Assembly (NCBI GenBank): GCA_018715585.1
Contig: DVLH01000162.1
Span: 1-9,525 of the forward strand
Length of the DNA: 9,525 nucleotides
Direction: 5' to 3'
From: Candidatus Aphodomonas merdavium
GTDB lineage: Bacteria; Bacillota; Clostridia; Christensenellales; Aristaeellaceae
Shown: one piece after another, positions 1 to 6,119 of the stretch
Layout of the letters: every line of letters starts with the position of its first letter
Position numbering within the stretch: the first letter of the stretch is position 1
Translations under genes and position numbers: made by a program
Notes under the pieces: generated by a model
What the model saw: the letters and a program-made list of their open reading frames with translations, nothing else
Told to the model about the DNA's origin: nothing
The model's database searches: none

Positions 1-395
1 ATGAGCCTGTCCACCGCCACGCAAAGCGCTACAAACCCGCCCGTGATGGACGCGCAGCGCGTGCCGCCGTCCGCCTCCAACACGTCGCAGTCGATGGTGA
101 CCGTCCGCTCGCCCAGGCGCGTTAAATCAACCGCCTGGCGCAGCGAACGGCCGATAAGCCGCGAAATCTCTACCCCGCGGCCGTCCTTCTTCAGCCCGTC
201 GCGGCTTTTGCGGCTGTTGCCCGTGGAAGCGGGCAGCATGGCATATTCCGCCGTGAGCCAGCCCTGCCCTTTTCCTTTTAGAAACGGCGGCACGCCCTCC
301 GCCACCGTCGCCGTGCACAGCACACGGGTGCCGCCGCACGTTATCAGGCAGGAGGGCGCGCGAAGATAATCCCGTTTTATTGCAATCTTGCGCAT
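1..395 (-). CDS. rph: RNase PH, 3' part beyond the window
   Basis: RNase PH is a phosphate-dependent 3'-5' exoribonuclease that trims tRNA 3' ends in the cytoplasm. The first 131 residues are visible; the rest lies beyond the left edge. Family-typical segments, in order, are GWLTAEYAMLPAST (about 46-59), GRGVEISRLIGRSLRQAVDL (about 73-92), and DCDVLEADGGTRCASITGGF (about 102-121), which carries the phosphate-binding Thr-Arg. The start is the ATG at 395, with AAAGGGG at 405-411 nine bases upstream and an in-frame TGA two codons upstream. The protein therefore lacks the usual N-terminal Asp-Gly-Arg segment of about ten residues. The gerM-like gene directly upstream matches the gerM-rph order known from Bacillus. 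Family call is certain; the start is likely. Confidence 0.95.
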   Translation of the reverse strand, partial: MRKIAIKRDYLRAPSCLITCGGTRVLCTATVAEGVPPFLKGKGQGWLTAEYAMLPASTGNSRKSRDGLKKDGRGVEISRLIGRSLRQAVDLTRLGERTVTIDCDVLEADGGTRCASITGGFVALCVAVDRL

Positions 396-426
396 GGTTC
401 AAAACCCCTTTGCTTTTGTCCGCTCC

Positions 427-456
427 AGTATAGCATAACCACGCGCGCCGCGTAAA
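427..456 (-). promoter_or_regulatory. Promoter for rph
   Basis: On the minus strand, TTTACG (451-456) is followed by an 18-base spacer and TATACT (427-432). A TG one base before the -10 makes it an extended -10. Predicted transcription would begin near 420 and give a leader of about 25 bases containing the rph ribosome binding site. This suggests rph can be expressed separately from the gerM-like gene. Assigned by eye from consensus. Confidence 0.6.
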
Positions 457-469
457 GCACGCCATGCCT

Positions 470-494
470 GCGGCCGCGCGCCCGGCGCGGCCGC
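470..494 (-). terminator. GC-rich hairpin after the gerM-like gene
   Basis: A perfect ten-base-pair stem (470-479 with 485-494) built on GCGGCCGCG lies about 35 bases past the gerM-like stop codon and before the rph promoter. There is no U-tract on the minus strand, so it is at best a weak terminator; a transcript-stabilising or pausing role is equally possible. Confidence 0.4.
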
Positions 495-528
495 GAAAAG
501 GAGCGCTAGGCTATGACGCGCCCCACCG

Positions 529-1578
529 CTATTCAAACTCCATCACGCCGGGAAACCACGCCTCGATTTCCGTCGCGCTGTTGACAAACGTCGGCTTTGA
601 TTCCATCCCTTCGACGGTGTACGGCTGGCCTTCGAGCAGGATCTCCACGCGCTCCACGCCCGGGAAGCGCGTGCAGGTGAGCATCATCGCACGCAGCGCG
701 CGCTTGCCGCCGTCCGATTGCGAAAGCACCTGTTCAAACTCCTTGGATAGGTTGATCACGGCCGCGCCGTCCTTGACGGAAACGTCAATCAGCGCGCAAT
801 CCTCGGGCAGCGCGCGCTCCAGGCCGCTATCCTCTTTCGGGCCTTTAAGCAGTTCAAAAACGGCCGTGCCCAGGTCGGCCTCTCCCCAGACCGTGCGGGT
901 GACGGGCACGAGCAGCCGTCCACCTTCGTCCGGGAAGTACAGCGTGACCGTCTCCGCGCCCGACAGGCTGGCCGACGCGTCTACGCTCTCGAGGTTAACG
1001 CTTCCGCCGGTGAAGCTGCCGCTCACGGGCGTGCCGTGCGTCAACGTCTCACGGGTCTGCCCGTCGATGAGAAACTCCACCGTTTCCACCGTATCAAAGC
1101 TGGTCAGCGTCTGCACAATGGCATCCACCATCGCGGCCTCCGCGGCGGCATCCGCCGTGTTGAGCGCTTCGGCGCTGAGGTTGACACGCGCACGCCCGTC
1201 GGCAATGTCCAGCTCATACGTCGTCCCGGCAGGCGCCACCGTCAAAAGCCCCAGCGACGCCGCCTCGATGTCGTTGACGGGGCTGCTTGTCAACAGGCTA
1301 AGCGTCGCTTTGGCGATGCCTTCCTGCTGCGGCACTTCCATCGTTACCGGAACGAGATACCCGTTCCCGTCCTTGTAAAAAATCGTCGTGCGCTGCGTCG
1401 GCGTCTGCGTTTGGGCGATCGTATTTACCTCTTCGGTCGTCTCGGGATAGGGCACCTCCACCATCGGCACTTGCGAACCCCGCGCCGCCAGAAAGAGCAC
1501 GAGCGCAGCCGCGCCTCCGATCATCAGGCGCTCCAGGTGCTCGCGCCGTAGCTTGAGCTTCACGGTCTTAATGCGCAT
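529..1578 (-). CDS. gerM: GerM-like protein with two GerMN domains, membrane-anchored
   Basis: This 349-residue protein belongs to the GerMN-domain family. Bacillus subtilis GerM is needed for proper sporulation and germination and acts outside the forespore membrane. Residues 1-18 are basic (MRIKTVKLKL...), 19-32 form one hydrophobic segment, and a Pro/Thr-rich linker follows. Two related repeats come next, at about 63-182 and 210-327, each with a YLVPVT or LLVPVTRTV strand, a helical part (LLTSSP, LLKGPKE) and a closing strand with the V-E-x-x-x-x-G-Q pattern (FLIDGQ, ILLEGQ). The start at 1578 is preferred over an upstream TTG because AAGGAG sits seven bases before it. No lipobox cysteine is present, so a membrane anchor rather than a lipid anchor is inferred. 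Sits directly upstream of rph, as in Bacillus. Family call firm; a germination role is by homology. Confidence 0.85.
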   Translation of the reverse strand: MRIKTVKLKLRREHLERLMIGGAAALVLFLAARGSQVPMVEVPYPETTEEVNTIAQTQTPTQRTTIFYKDGNGYLVPVTMEVPQQEGIAKATLSLLTSSPVNDIEAASLGLLTVAPAGTTYELDIADGRARVNLSAEALNTADAAAEAAMVDAIVQTLTSFDTVETVEFLIDGQTRETLTHGTPVSGSFTGGSVNLESVDASASLSGAETVTLYFPDEGGRLLVPVTRTVWGEADLGTAVFELLKGPKEDSGLERALPEDCALIDVSVKDGAAVINLSKEFEQVLSQSDGGKRALRAMMLTCTRFPGVERVEILLEGQPYTVEGMESKPTFVNSATEIEAWFPGVMEFE

Positions 1579-1644
1579 CGAATCACTCCTTTTCCCAAGA
1601 AACTTATGATGCCGCCGCTTTGAACATGCCCGCAAAATTCATCG

Positions 1645-1673
1645 TTACCCAAAAAACACTTTTATGCTATACT
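1645..1673 (+). promoter_or_regulatory. Promoter for the MerR-family regulator
   Basis: An extended -10, TGCTATACT (1665-1673), lies 17 bases after a weak -35, TTACCC (1645-1650). Transcription would start near 1680, about 23 bases before the regulator's ATG. The same 12-mer, TTATGCTATACT, covers the -10 of the rph promoter. Confidence 0.6.
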
Positions 1674-1702
1674 CTGCTCAACAACAAAAAAAGGAGGTTG
1701 AG

Positions 1703-2479
1703 ATGAGCTATTCCATTAAACAGGTAGCCGCAATGTTAGGGATTTCTCCGCAGACCCTGCGGTTTTATGAGCGCTATGGCATTGACGCCGGCACCCGCGC
1801 GGCCGGCGAAGGGTACAGGCGCTACTCCCATGCAGGCGTTGACGAGCTGATGAGCATCCGAAAATACCGCAACTGCGGCTTCACGCTCGCACGCGCTTCC
1901 AAAGCGCTGAACAGCCAAAACCCGGACACTGTCGCCGCCATGCTGCACGACCAAGCGCACGCACTGGAAAAGGAAGCAACTTTAAAAATGCTCTTTGCGC
2001 AAAAAATGAAGGCGCTTTGCGCCGATATCCGCGCGCGTGACCAAACCAAAGAAGCCGTCTGTGTGGAACCCATGCTGTGCGTAAACGTCACGGGAGAAGA
2101 GCGGCAGCTTGCGCCGGAGGAGCTTTCCCTCCTGGCAGACTGGGTGCAATGGATGCCGTTGGCGCAATGGACGCTTTTTATCAGCCCGGACTTGACGCGC
2201 TATTTTTACGGCTTCGCCATGGAAGAAAAGGCAGCGAAGCTGATCGGCATCCAACCGGGGGCGCGCTGCTTTACGCTGCCGGCGCTGCGCTGCGTGCAGC
2301 AGGCCCTTTGCTGGTATCCGCAGGAAACGCCGCTCTTTAGCGCCGCGCTCCCTGCCCTGCGCACCCTGGTTTGCAAATACGGGCAGCCTGCGCACGACAT
2401 CCAGATTCAAACGCTGTGCAATTGCAAACAACGCGAAAAAATCATCAGCTACGGGTTCATTTTCTTTCCCGCCGCTTGA
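1703..2479 (+). CDS. MerR-family transcriptional regulator
   Basis: A 258-residue DNA-binding regulator. Residues 1-70 form the MerR winged-helix domain: SIKQVAAMLGISPQTLRFYE helix-turn-helix (4-23), the wing GEGYRRY (35-41), and the following helices. Residues about 75-112 are a charged helix likely to dimerise. The C-terminal half (about 115-258) should bind the effector, but I recognise no specific ligand fold. It is not a metal-type C-terminal loop, although eight cysteines are scattered between 120 and 241, including CNC at 239-241. The start at 1703 is set by AAGGAGG (1691-1697) five bases upstream. The next gene encodes a secreted flavoprotein reductase, and its promoter has the long spacer typical of MerR targets, so that gene is the likely target. 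Family certain; effector unknown. Confidence 0.92.
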   Translation: MSYSIKQVAAMLGISPQTLRFYERYGIDAGTRAAGEGYRRYSHAGVDELMSIRKYRNCGFTLARASKALNSQNPDTVAAMLHDQAHALEKEATLKMLFAQKMKALCADIRARDQTKEAVCVEPMLCVNVTGEERQLAPEELSLLADWVQWMPLAQWTLFISPDLTRYFYGFAMEEKAAKLIGIQPGARCFTLPALRCVQQALCWYPQETPLFSAALPALRTLVCKYGQPAHDIQIQTLCNCKQREKIISYGFIFFPAA

Positions 2480-2506
2480 CACGCATATACCTTGAACCTT
2501 TACACT
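2476..2506 (+). promoter_or_regulatory. Long-spacer promoter of the reductase gene (MerR-type)
   Basis: A perfect -35, TTGACA (2476-2481), is separated by 19 bases from TACACT (2501-2506). Spacers of 19-20 bp are the hallmark of promoters that MerR proteins activate by twisting DNA. The -35 overlaps the regulator's TGA stop codon (2477-2479), leaving a leader of about 65 bases. I see no clear dyad centred in the spacer, so the operator itself is not identified. Confidence 0.55.
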
Positions 2507-2577
2507 CAAACGCAGAGTGGGGCGCCCCGCGGCGTGCCCGCCCGAGCAGTCAAATGCAAACAGAAAGGAGTTTTTCT

Positions 2578-4362
2578 ATGAAAAAGAAGCTATGCATGCT
2601 CGTTTGTTGCCTGCTGTGCGCCGCGCTGCTGGCAGCGCCCGCGATGGCGGAAGAATACACCGCCACCGCCGATGGATTTGGCGGCACGGTCAGCGTCACG
2701 CTGACGATAGAAGACGGCAAAATCGTAGCCGCGGCGGCCGAAGGCGCGTCCGAGACGGCCGGCATCGGTTCCAACGCCATCGAACAGCTGCCCGAAAAGA
2801 TGGTGGCCGCAAACTCCGTCACGGTTGATGGCGTTTCCGGCGCCACCATCAGCTCCGAGGCGGTGCTGGCCGCAGCCGCCGACGCCCTCGCGCAGGCCGG
2901 CCTCGCTCCCGAGGATCTGGTGGCAGTCGAGGTTTCCGAAGAGGCCGCAGTGCCCACGTTCGACGATCCGGACGTGATCATCGTGGGCGCGGGTTCCTCC
3001 GGCATGAATGCCGCCATCGCCGCGGCCGAAGCCGGTGCAAAGGTTTACTTGATCGAACAAAACGACGCGATGGGCGGTTCCATCCGCTATGCGGGCGGCA
3101 CCACCTCCGCAGCCGGCGCGCAGATGCAGATTGACGCCGGCGTGGAAGATTCCCCCGAAAACTTTGCCGCGGACATCGAGCGCATGGGCGGCGGCACCAA
3201 CGTGCCGGAGCTGACGAAAAAGCACACCGAAAACGCTGCCGCGGCCGTTGATTGGCTTGACTCGCTCGGCGTGGACTTTGGCGACCGCCAGCCGCATATG
3301 TCCTCCACGTACGACGCCTTTAACGTTCCCCGCGAATACCGCGTACAGGGCGGCGGCAACGCCATTGCCGAAGCCGTCAAGGGCGTGCTGAACACCTACA
3401 TCGAAGACGGAAACGTCTGCGTGCTGCTCAACACGCGCGTGGACGATATCATCCTGGAGGATGGCGCCGTCGTCGGTGTCGTGATCGACAACGAAGAGGC
3501 GACCGAATATCGCGCCGACGCCATCATCCTCGCCACGGGCGGCTACGGCCACAACGAGGAGCTGATCCACCGCTACAACTTTGAAAACGTCCTCACGATG
3601 GCCCCCTCCTTCGTCACCGGCGACGGCTATGTCTTTGCCGAAAAGGCGGGTGCAACCTTCAACAACATGGACTACCTGCCCGCGTATCCCGGCGGCGTTC
3701 CAGTGGACGGTTTCGACCTGACGTGCAGCGCGCAGATCACCGATTACAACAACACCATCTGGGTGGATGTCAACGGCGAGCGCCTCGTCAAGGAAATCGG
3801 CAGCCTCGACAGCGAGCGCAAGGCCGCCTACTCCGACGCGGAGCACAACCTGGTCTACATCGTCTTCCCGCAGAGCGTGCGCGACACGCAGGAATCCGTG
3901 CTCAAAAACGACGAGGACTGGGCGTACTTTGACGAGCTGCTGGCGGAAGGCAACTGCATTTACAGCGGCGAAACGCTCGAGGAGCTGGCGGCGAACGCCG
4001 GCATCGACGCGGAAGGCCTGCTTGCCACGGCCGAAAAGGTCAACAGCTACATCGACGCCGGCGAGGACGCGGACTTCGGCCGCGACACCACAACCATGGC
4101 CAAGCTGGAAGACGGCCCGTTCTACGCCGTCAAGACCTGCCCGTACGTCATGCTCACCAAGGGCGGCCCGCTCATGAACGCCGACGCCCAGGTGCTCAAT
4201 GCGGACAACGAGCCCATCCCGGGCCTGTATGAATGCGGCGAGCTGGCCGGCGGCGCCAACATCGGCGGCAGCGCCAACATCGGCGGCCTGGCGAACACCT
4301 CCACCATTGTCTGGGGCAAGATCGCCGGCGAAAACGCCGCGCTTTACGCGCTGAGCAAATAA
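2578..4362 (+). CDS. Secreted FMN-binding/FAD-dependent reductase, substrate unknown
   Basis: This 594-residue protein resembles the extracellular flavoprotein reductases related to fumarate and urocanate reductases. Residues 1-24 are a signal peptide ending AMA. Residues about 26-108 form an FMN-binding domain with VSGAT (86-90), where Thr90 is the expected attachment site for FMN added by the ApbE transferase. From about 131 comes an FAD-binding domain: VIIVGAGSSG (133-142), acidic end of strand two at Glu160, MGGSIRYAGG (165-174), RVQGGGN (255-261), ATGGYG (319-324), and the C-terminal PGLYECGELAGG (548-559). By eye, the four substrate residues of Shewanella fumarate reductase (His365, Arg402, His504, Arg544) fall at Tyr370, Asp389, Leu526 and Asn567, so a fumarate substrate is unlikely. 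AAAGGAG lies seven bases before the ATG. No apbE or cytochrome gene is nearby. The MerR gene upstream is the probable regulator. Confidence 0.9.
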   Translation: MKKKLCMLVCCLLCAALLAAPAMAEEYTATADGFGGTVSVTLTIEDGKIVAAAAEGASETAGIGSNAIEQLPEKMVAANSVTVDGVSGATISSEAVLAAAADALAQAGLAPEDLVAVEVSEEAAVPTFDDPDVIIVGAGSSGMNAAIAAAEAGAKVYLIEQNDAMGGSIRYAGGTTSAAGAQMQIDAGVEDSPENFAADIERMGGGTNVPELTKKHTENAAAAVDWLDSLGVDFGDRQPHMSSTYDAFNVPREYRVQGGGNAIAEAVKGVLNTYIEDGNVCVLLNTRVDDIILEDGAVVGVVIDNEEATEYRADAIILATGGYGHNEELIHRYNFENVLTMAPSFVTGDGYVFAEKAGATFNNMDYLPAYPGGVPVDGFDLTCSAQITDYNNTIWVDVNGERLVKEIGSLDSERKAAYSDAEHNLVYIVFPQSVRDTQESVLKNDEDWAYFDELLAEGNCIYSGETLEELAANAGIDAEGLLATAEKVNSYIDAGEDADFGRDTTTMAKLEDGPFYAVKTCPYVMLTKGGPLMNADAQVLNADNEPIPGLYECGELAGGANIGGSANIGGLANTSTIVWGKIAGENAALYALSK

Positions 4363-4376
4363 TCCCCCGCAGCCTT

Positions 4377-4410
4377 GCAAACCCCCGGCGTTGCCGGGGG
4401 TTTGCGCTTG
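4377..4410 (+). terminator. Terminator of the reductase gene
   Basis: A perfect 13-bp stem, GCAAACCCCCGGC (4377-4389) with its complement at 4393-4405 and a GTT loop, begins 14 bases after the reductase stop codon. The following tract (GCTTG, then TTT) is poor in U, but the stem is exceptionally stable, so termination is likely. Confidence 0.8.
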
Positions 4411-4660
4411 TTTGCAGCAGCCTTTTGCAGCAAAGCGCGCGCTCTTCCTGTTGTGCCAACGGCACGGCAGGAAAGCGCGCAGAGGCGTCAATCGAGCGAA
4501 TATCGCTCGGTCCTGATTTCCTTCGGAGCAGCGGCCTCAAAGCCCCCTCTATGGGCTTCCCGGCATGCTGCTCCTCCGGCCCTGCCGGGAGCCGCGCCGG
4601 AAAGGCCGGCTGCGCTCCGGCGGAAAAGGCGCGCACGGTTTGCCGCCCCGCCTAAGCCGG
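4406..4660. other. Gene-free, hairpin-dense region; candidate structured RNA or repeat element
   Basis: No convincing gene lies between the reductase terminator and the bidirectional terminator at 4713. Instead there is a chain of inverted repeats: 4437-4442/4475-4480 (GCGCGC, continued by TTCCTG/CAGGAA and GTGCC/GGCAC), 4493-4499/4503-4509 (CGAGCGA), 4525-4532/4567-4574 (GGAGCAGC) enclosing 4540-4545/4553-4558, 4558-4565/4583-4590 (TCCCGGCA), and 4595-4601/4616-4622 (CGCCGGA). An outer pairing, 4430-4440 with 4629-4643, could close the block. Some pairings exclude each other. It could be a non-coding RNA, a dispersed palindromic repeat, or the remains of one. It matches no RNA family I recognise, and the strand is undetermined. 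Confidence 0.45.
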
Positions 4661-4712
4661 ATCTTTCCGGGGCGCTTCACCGCCAATGGTTTCACAGCCC
4701 GGAATGAGCGCA

Positions 4713-4752
4713 AAAAATCGCTTCCCAAGATTCCCTTGTCGAAGCGATTTTT
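4713..4752. terminator. Bidirectional terminator between convergent genes
   Basis: A 12-bp stem, AAAAATCGCTTC (4713-4724) with GAAGCGATTTTT (4741-4752) around a 16-base loop, reads as a U-tailed hairpin on both strands. It lies between the plus-strand reductase unit and the minus-strand gene ending at 4794, where transcripts from both sides converge. Confidence 0.85.
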
Positions 4753-4793
4753 GTTTGCATGCCGGTTTTGCGGCGTTTTCAGCGCCGACCTTC

Positions 4794-5990
4794 TTATTCC
4801 GCAGCGTATGTGTCAAAATAGCCCTGAATCCAGACGATGGGCGTGCCCTTATCGCCGGAGCCGCTCGTCAAATCGCACAGCGAGCCGAGCAGGTCCGTCA
4901 GGCGGCGGGGCGTCGTGCCCTGGGACGCCATCTGGCCCGTCAGGCAGGCGGCTTTGGCGCGGATGGCGGCGCGAGCGTCTTCCGCAGCCTGCTCGCGGCT
5001 TTCGCCGCGCAGCTTGGTATCGGCCAGATATTTGAGCTTGATCTCGTTGGGCTGGCCGGAAAGCCCCTCGGTATACGCCGGGGACACGACCGGGTCCGCC
5101 AGCTCCCAAATGCCGCCGACGGGATCCTTGAACGCGCCGTCACCGTAGACCATCACTTCCACCTGCTTGCCGCTCTTTTCGCGCAGCGCCGCGGCGAGCT
5201 TTTCCACAAACGCGCCGCAATCGCGCGGGAAAAGCTTGACGGAATCCTCCGTCGCCAGGTTGGAACCATACAGGCCGTAATCCGGGTTATACCCGCTGCC
5301 GTCCACGGGGGCGTTGAGCAGGTCGCACAGCGAAAGGGCCGTGCGCGCGCCGGCCGCCTTCAGGCAGCGCACGGTGCGGTTGCGGGTATGGATGTCGCAG
5401 GCGATTACGTTATCCGTGTACTGAAGCGCCGCGCGCGGATCGTTCGCCAGGATGATCTCGCTGCCGGGTGCCGTCTCGTTGTAAAGCTGCACATAGTCCA
5501 CGCCGGTGAAAGGATGCGTCACCTTTTCCCCGAACAGTTCGCGGTAGCGCTGCTGCGTCAGCACGTCGCGATAGGGATCCACGCCCTTTTCCTCGAGTTT
5601 ATCCAGGCTAATCAGCTCGTTCCCCACCTCGTCGCTGGGGTATTTGAGCACAATGTAGAGCTTATCCACGCCCATGGCAATTCCTTTGAGCAGCAGCGAA
5701 AAGCGGTTGCGGCTCAAAATGGGGAACACGATCGCCGCCGTGCGCCGTCCGTCCGGGCCCTGCGGGATTTTCGCGCGCACATCCGCTGCAATCTGCGAAA
5801 GCGTAGCGTAGTTGCCCTGCGTGCGCGCCAGCACCGACTCCGTCACCGCGATGACGTCGCGGTCGCGCAGGGGCGCGTTCGCCTCCGCAGACGCAGCCAG
5901 CACCGCCTTTGTCACCTCTTGCGCCAAATCGTCCCCCGCTTGAAAGATGGGCGCGCGCACGCCGCGCACAACTGTACCGATTGTTCTCAT
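4794..5990 (-). CDS. CofE-superfamily (F420-0:glutamate ligase-like) protein, function uncertain
   Basis: A 398-residue cytoplasmic protein resembling the F420_ligase family, whose founding member CofE adds glutamate to coenzyme F420-0 using GTP. The N-terminus has the family pattern GVRAPIFQAGDDL (10-22) followed by LRDRDVIAVTESVLARTQGN (41-60). The C-terminal part has a GDGAF strand-turn near 305 and a closing TPIVWIQGYF, similar to the end of CofE. It is much longer than archaeal CofE (about 250 residues), with a large extra middle region containing CDIHTRNR. No cofC, cofD, cofG or cofH gene is visible, and Clostridia are not generally known to make F420, so a different amide-forming reaction is plausible. 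ATG at 5990 has GGAGG seven bases upstream. Superfamily likely; reaction unknown. Confidence 0.75.
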   Translation of the reverse strand: MRTIGTVVRGVRAPIFQAGDDLAQEVTKAVLAASAEANAPLRDRDVIAVTESVLARTQGNYATLSQIAADVRAKIPQGPDGRRTAAIVFPILSRNRFSLLLKGIAMGVDKLYIVLKYPSDEVGNELISLDKLEEKGVDPYRDVLTQQRYRELFGEKVTHPFTGVDYVQLYNETAPGSEIILANDPRAALQYTDNVIACDIHTRNRTVRCLKAAGARTALSLCDLLNAPVDGSGYNPDYGLYGSNLATEDSVKLFPRDCGAFVEKLAAALREKSGKQVEVMVYGDGAFKDPVGGIWELADPVVSPAYTEGLSGQPNEIKLKYLADTKLRGESREQAAEDARAAIRAKAACLTGQMASQGTTPRRLTDLLGSLCDLTSGSGDKGTPIVWIQGYFDTYAAE

Positions 5991-6019
5991 GGCTTTTCCT
6001 CCGAAATCGTTCGCAAAAC

Positions 6020-6038
6020 GCCCGGGCCCTGCCCGGGC
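6020..6038 (-). other. Leader hairpin of the CofE-like gene
   Basis: GCCCGGGC occurs twice (6020-6027, 6031-6038) around a three-base loop. Because it is its own complement, it forms a perfect 8-bp stem in the leader, and the transcript continues with GTTTT. It lies between the promoter and the ribosome binding site, so weak attenuation is possible, but the U-tract is short. Confidence 0.4.
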
Positions 6039-6055
6039 CGCACAAATACCGTTTT

Positions 6056-6084
6056 ATTTTATCATATTCGCCCGCGCCCGTCAC
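6056..6084 (-). promoter_or_regulatory. Promoter of the CofE-like gene
   Basis: On the minus strand, GTGACG (6079-6084), a 17-base spacer, then TAAAAT (6056-6061) preceded by TGA, giving an extended -10. Its position in the gap below trxB indicates that the two minus-strand genes can be transcribed separately. Confidence 0.65.
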
Positions 6085-6119
6085 TATTTTTCACGAGATT
6101 TCAGCCAAAAACATGCGTT

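Noticed and set aside
396..465. A frameshifted upstream extension that would restore the missing rph N-terminus
   Set aside because: Neither of the other two minus-strand frames encodes anything like the Asp-Gly-Arg motif here, and a good promoter and ribosome binding site occupy the stretch.
464..1378. Long open frame on the plus strand opposite the gerM-like gene
   Set aside because: It has no family resemblance, is Ser/Arg/Pro-rich as expected of an antisense frame in GC-rich DNA, and lies entirely over a well-supported gene.
2519..2528. GGGGCGCCCC palindrome in the reductase leader as a regulator site or terminator
   Set aside because: It has no loop to form a hairpin and no U-tract, and such short palindromes are expected by chance in GC-rich DNA.
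2590..4491. 633-residue open frame opposite the reductase gene
   Set aside because: An antisense shadow: composition is Gly/Val/His/Arg-rich with no recognisable motif, and the plus-strand reductase has a signal peptide, ribosome binding site and domains.
4233..4655. Open frame running from the end of the reductase into the hairpin-rich gap
   Set aside because: It has no ribosome binding site and mostly Arg- and Ser-rich low-complexity sequence, and the gap is better explained by inverted repeats. The frame is probably open by chance.
4406..4700. Known structured RNA (RNase P, tmRNA, SRP, 6S or a common riboswitch)
   Set aside because: I found none of the conserved core sequences of those families that I can recognise by eye.
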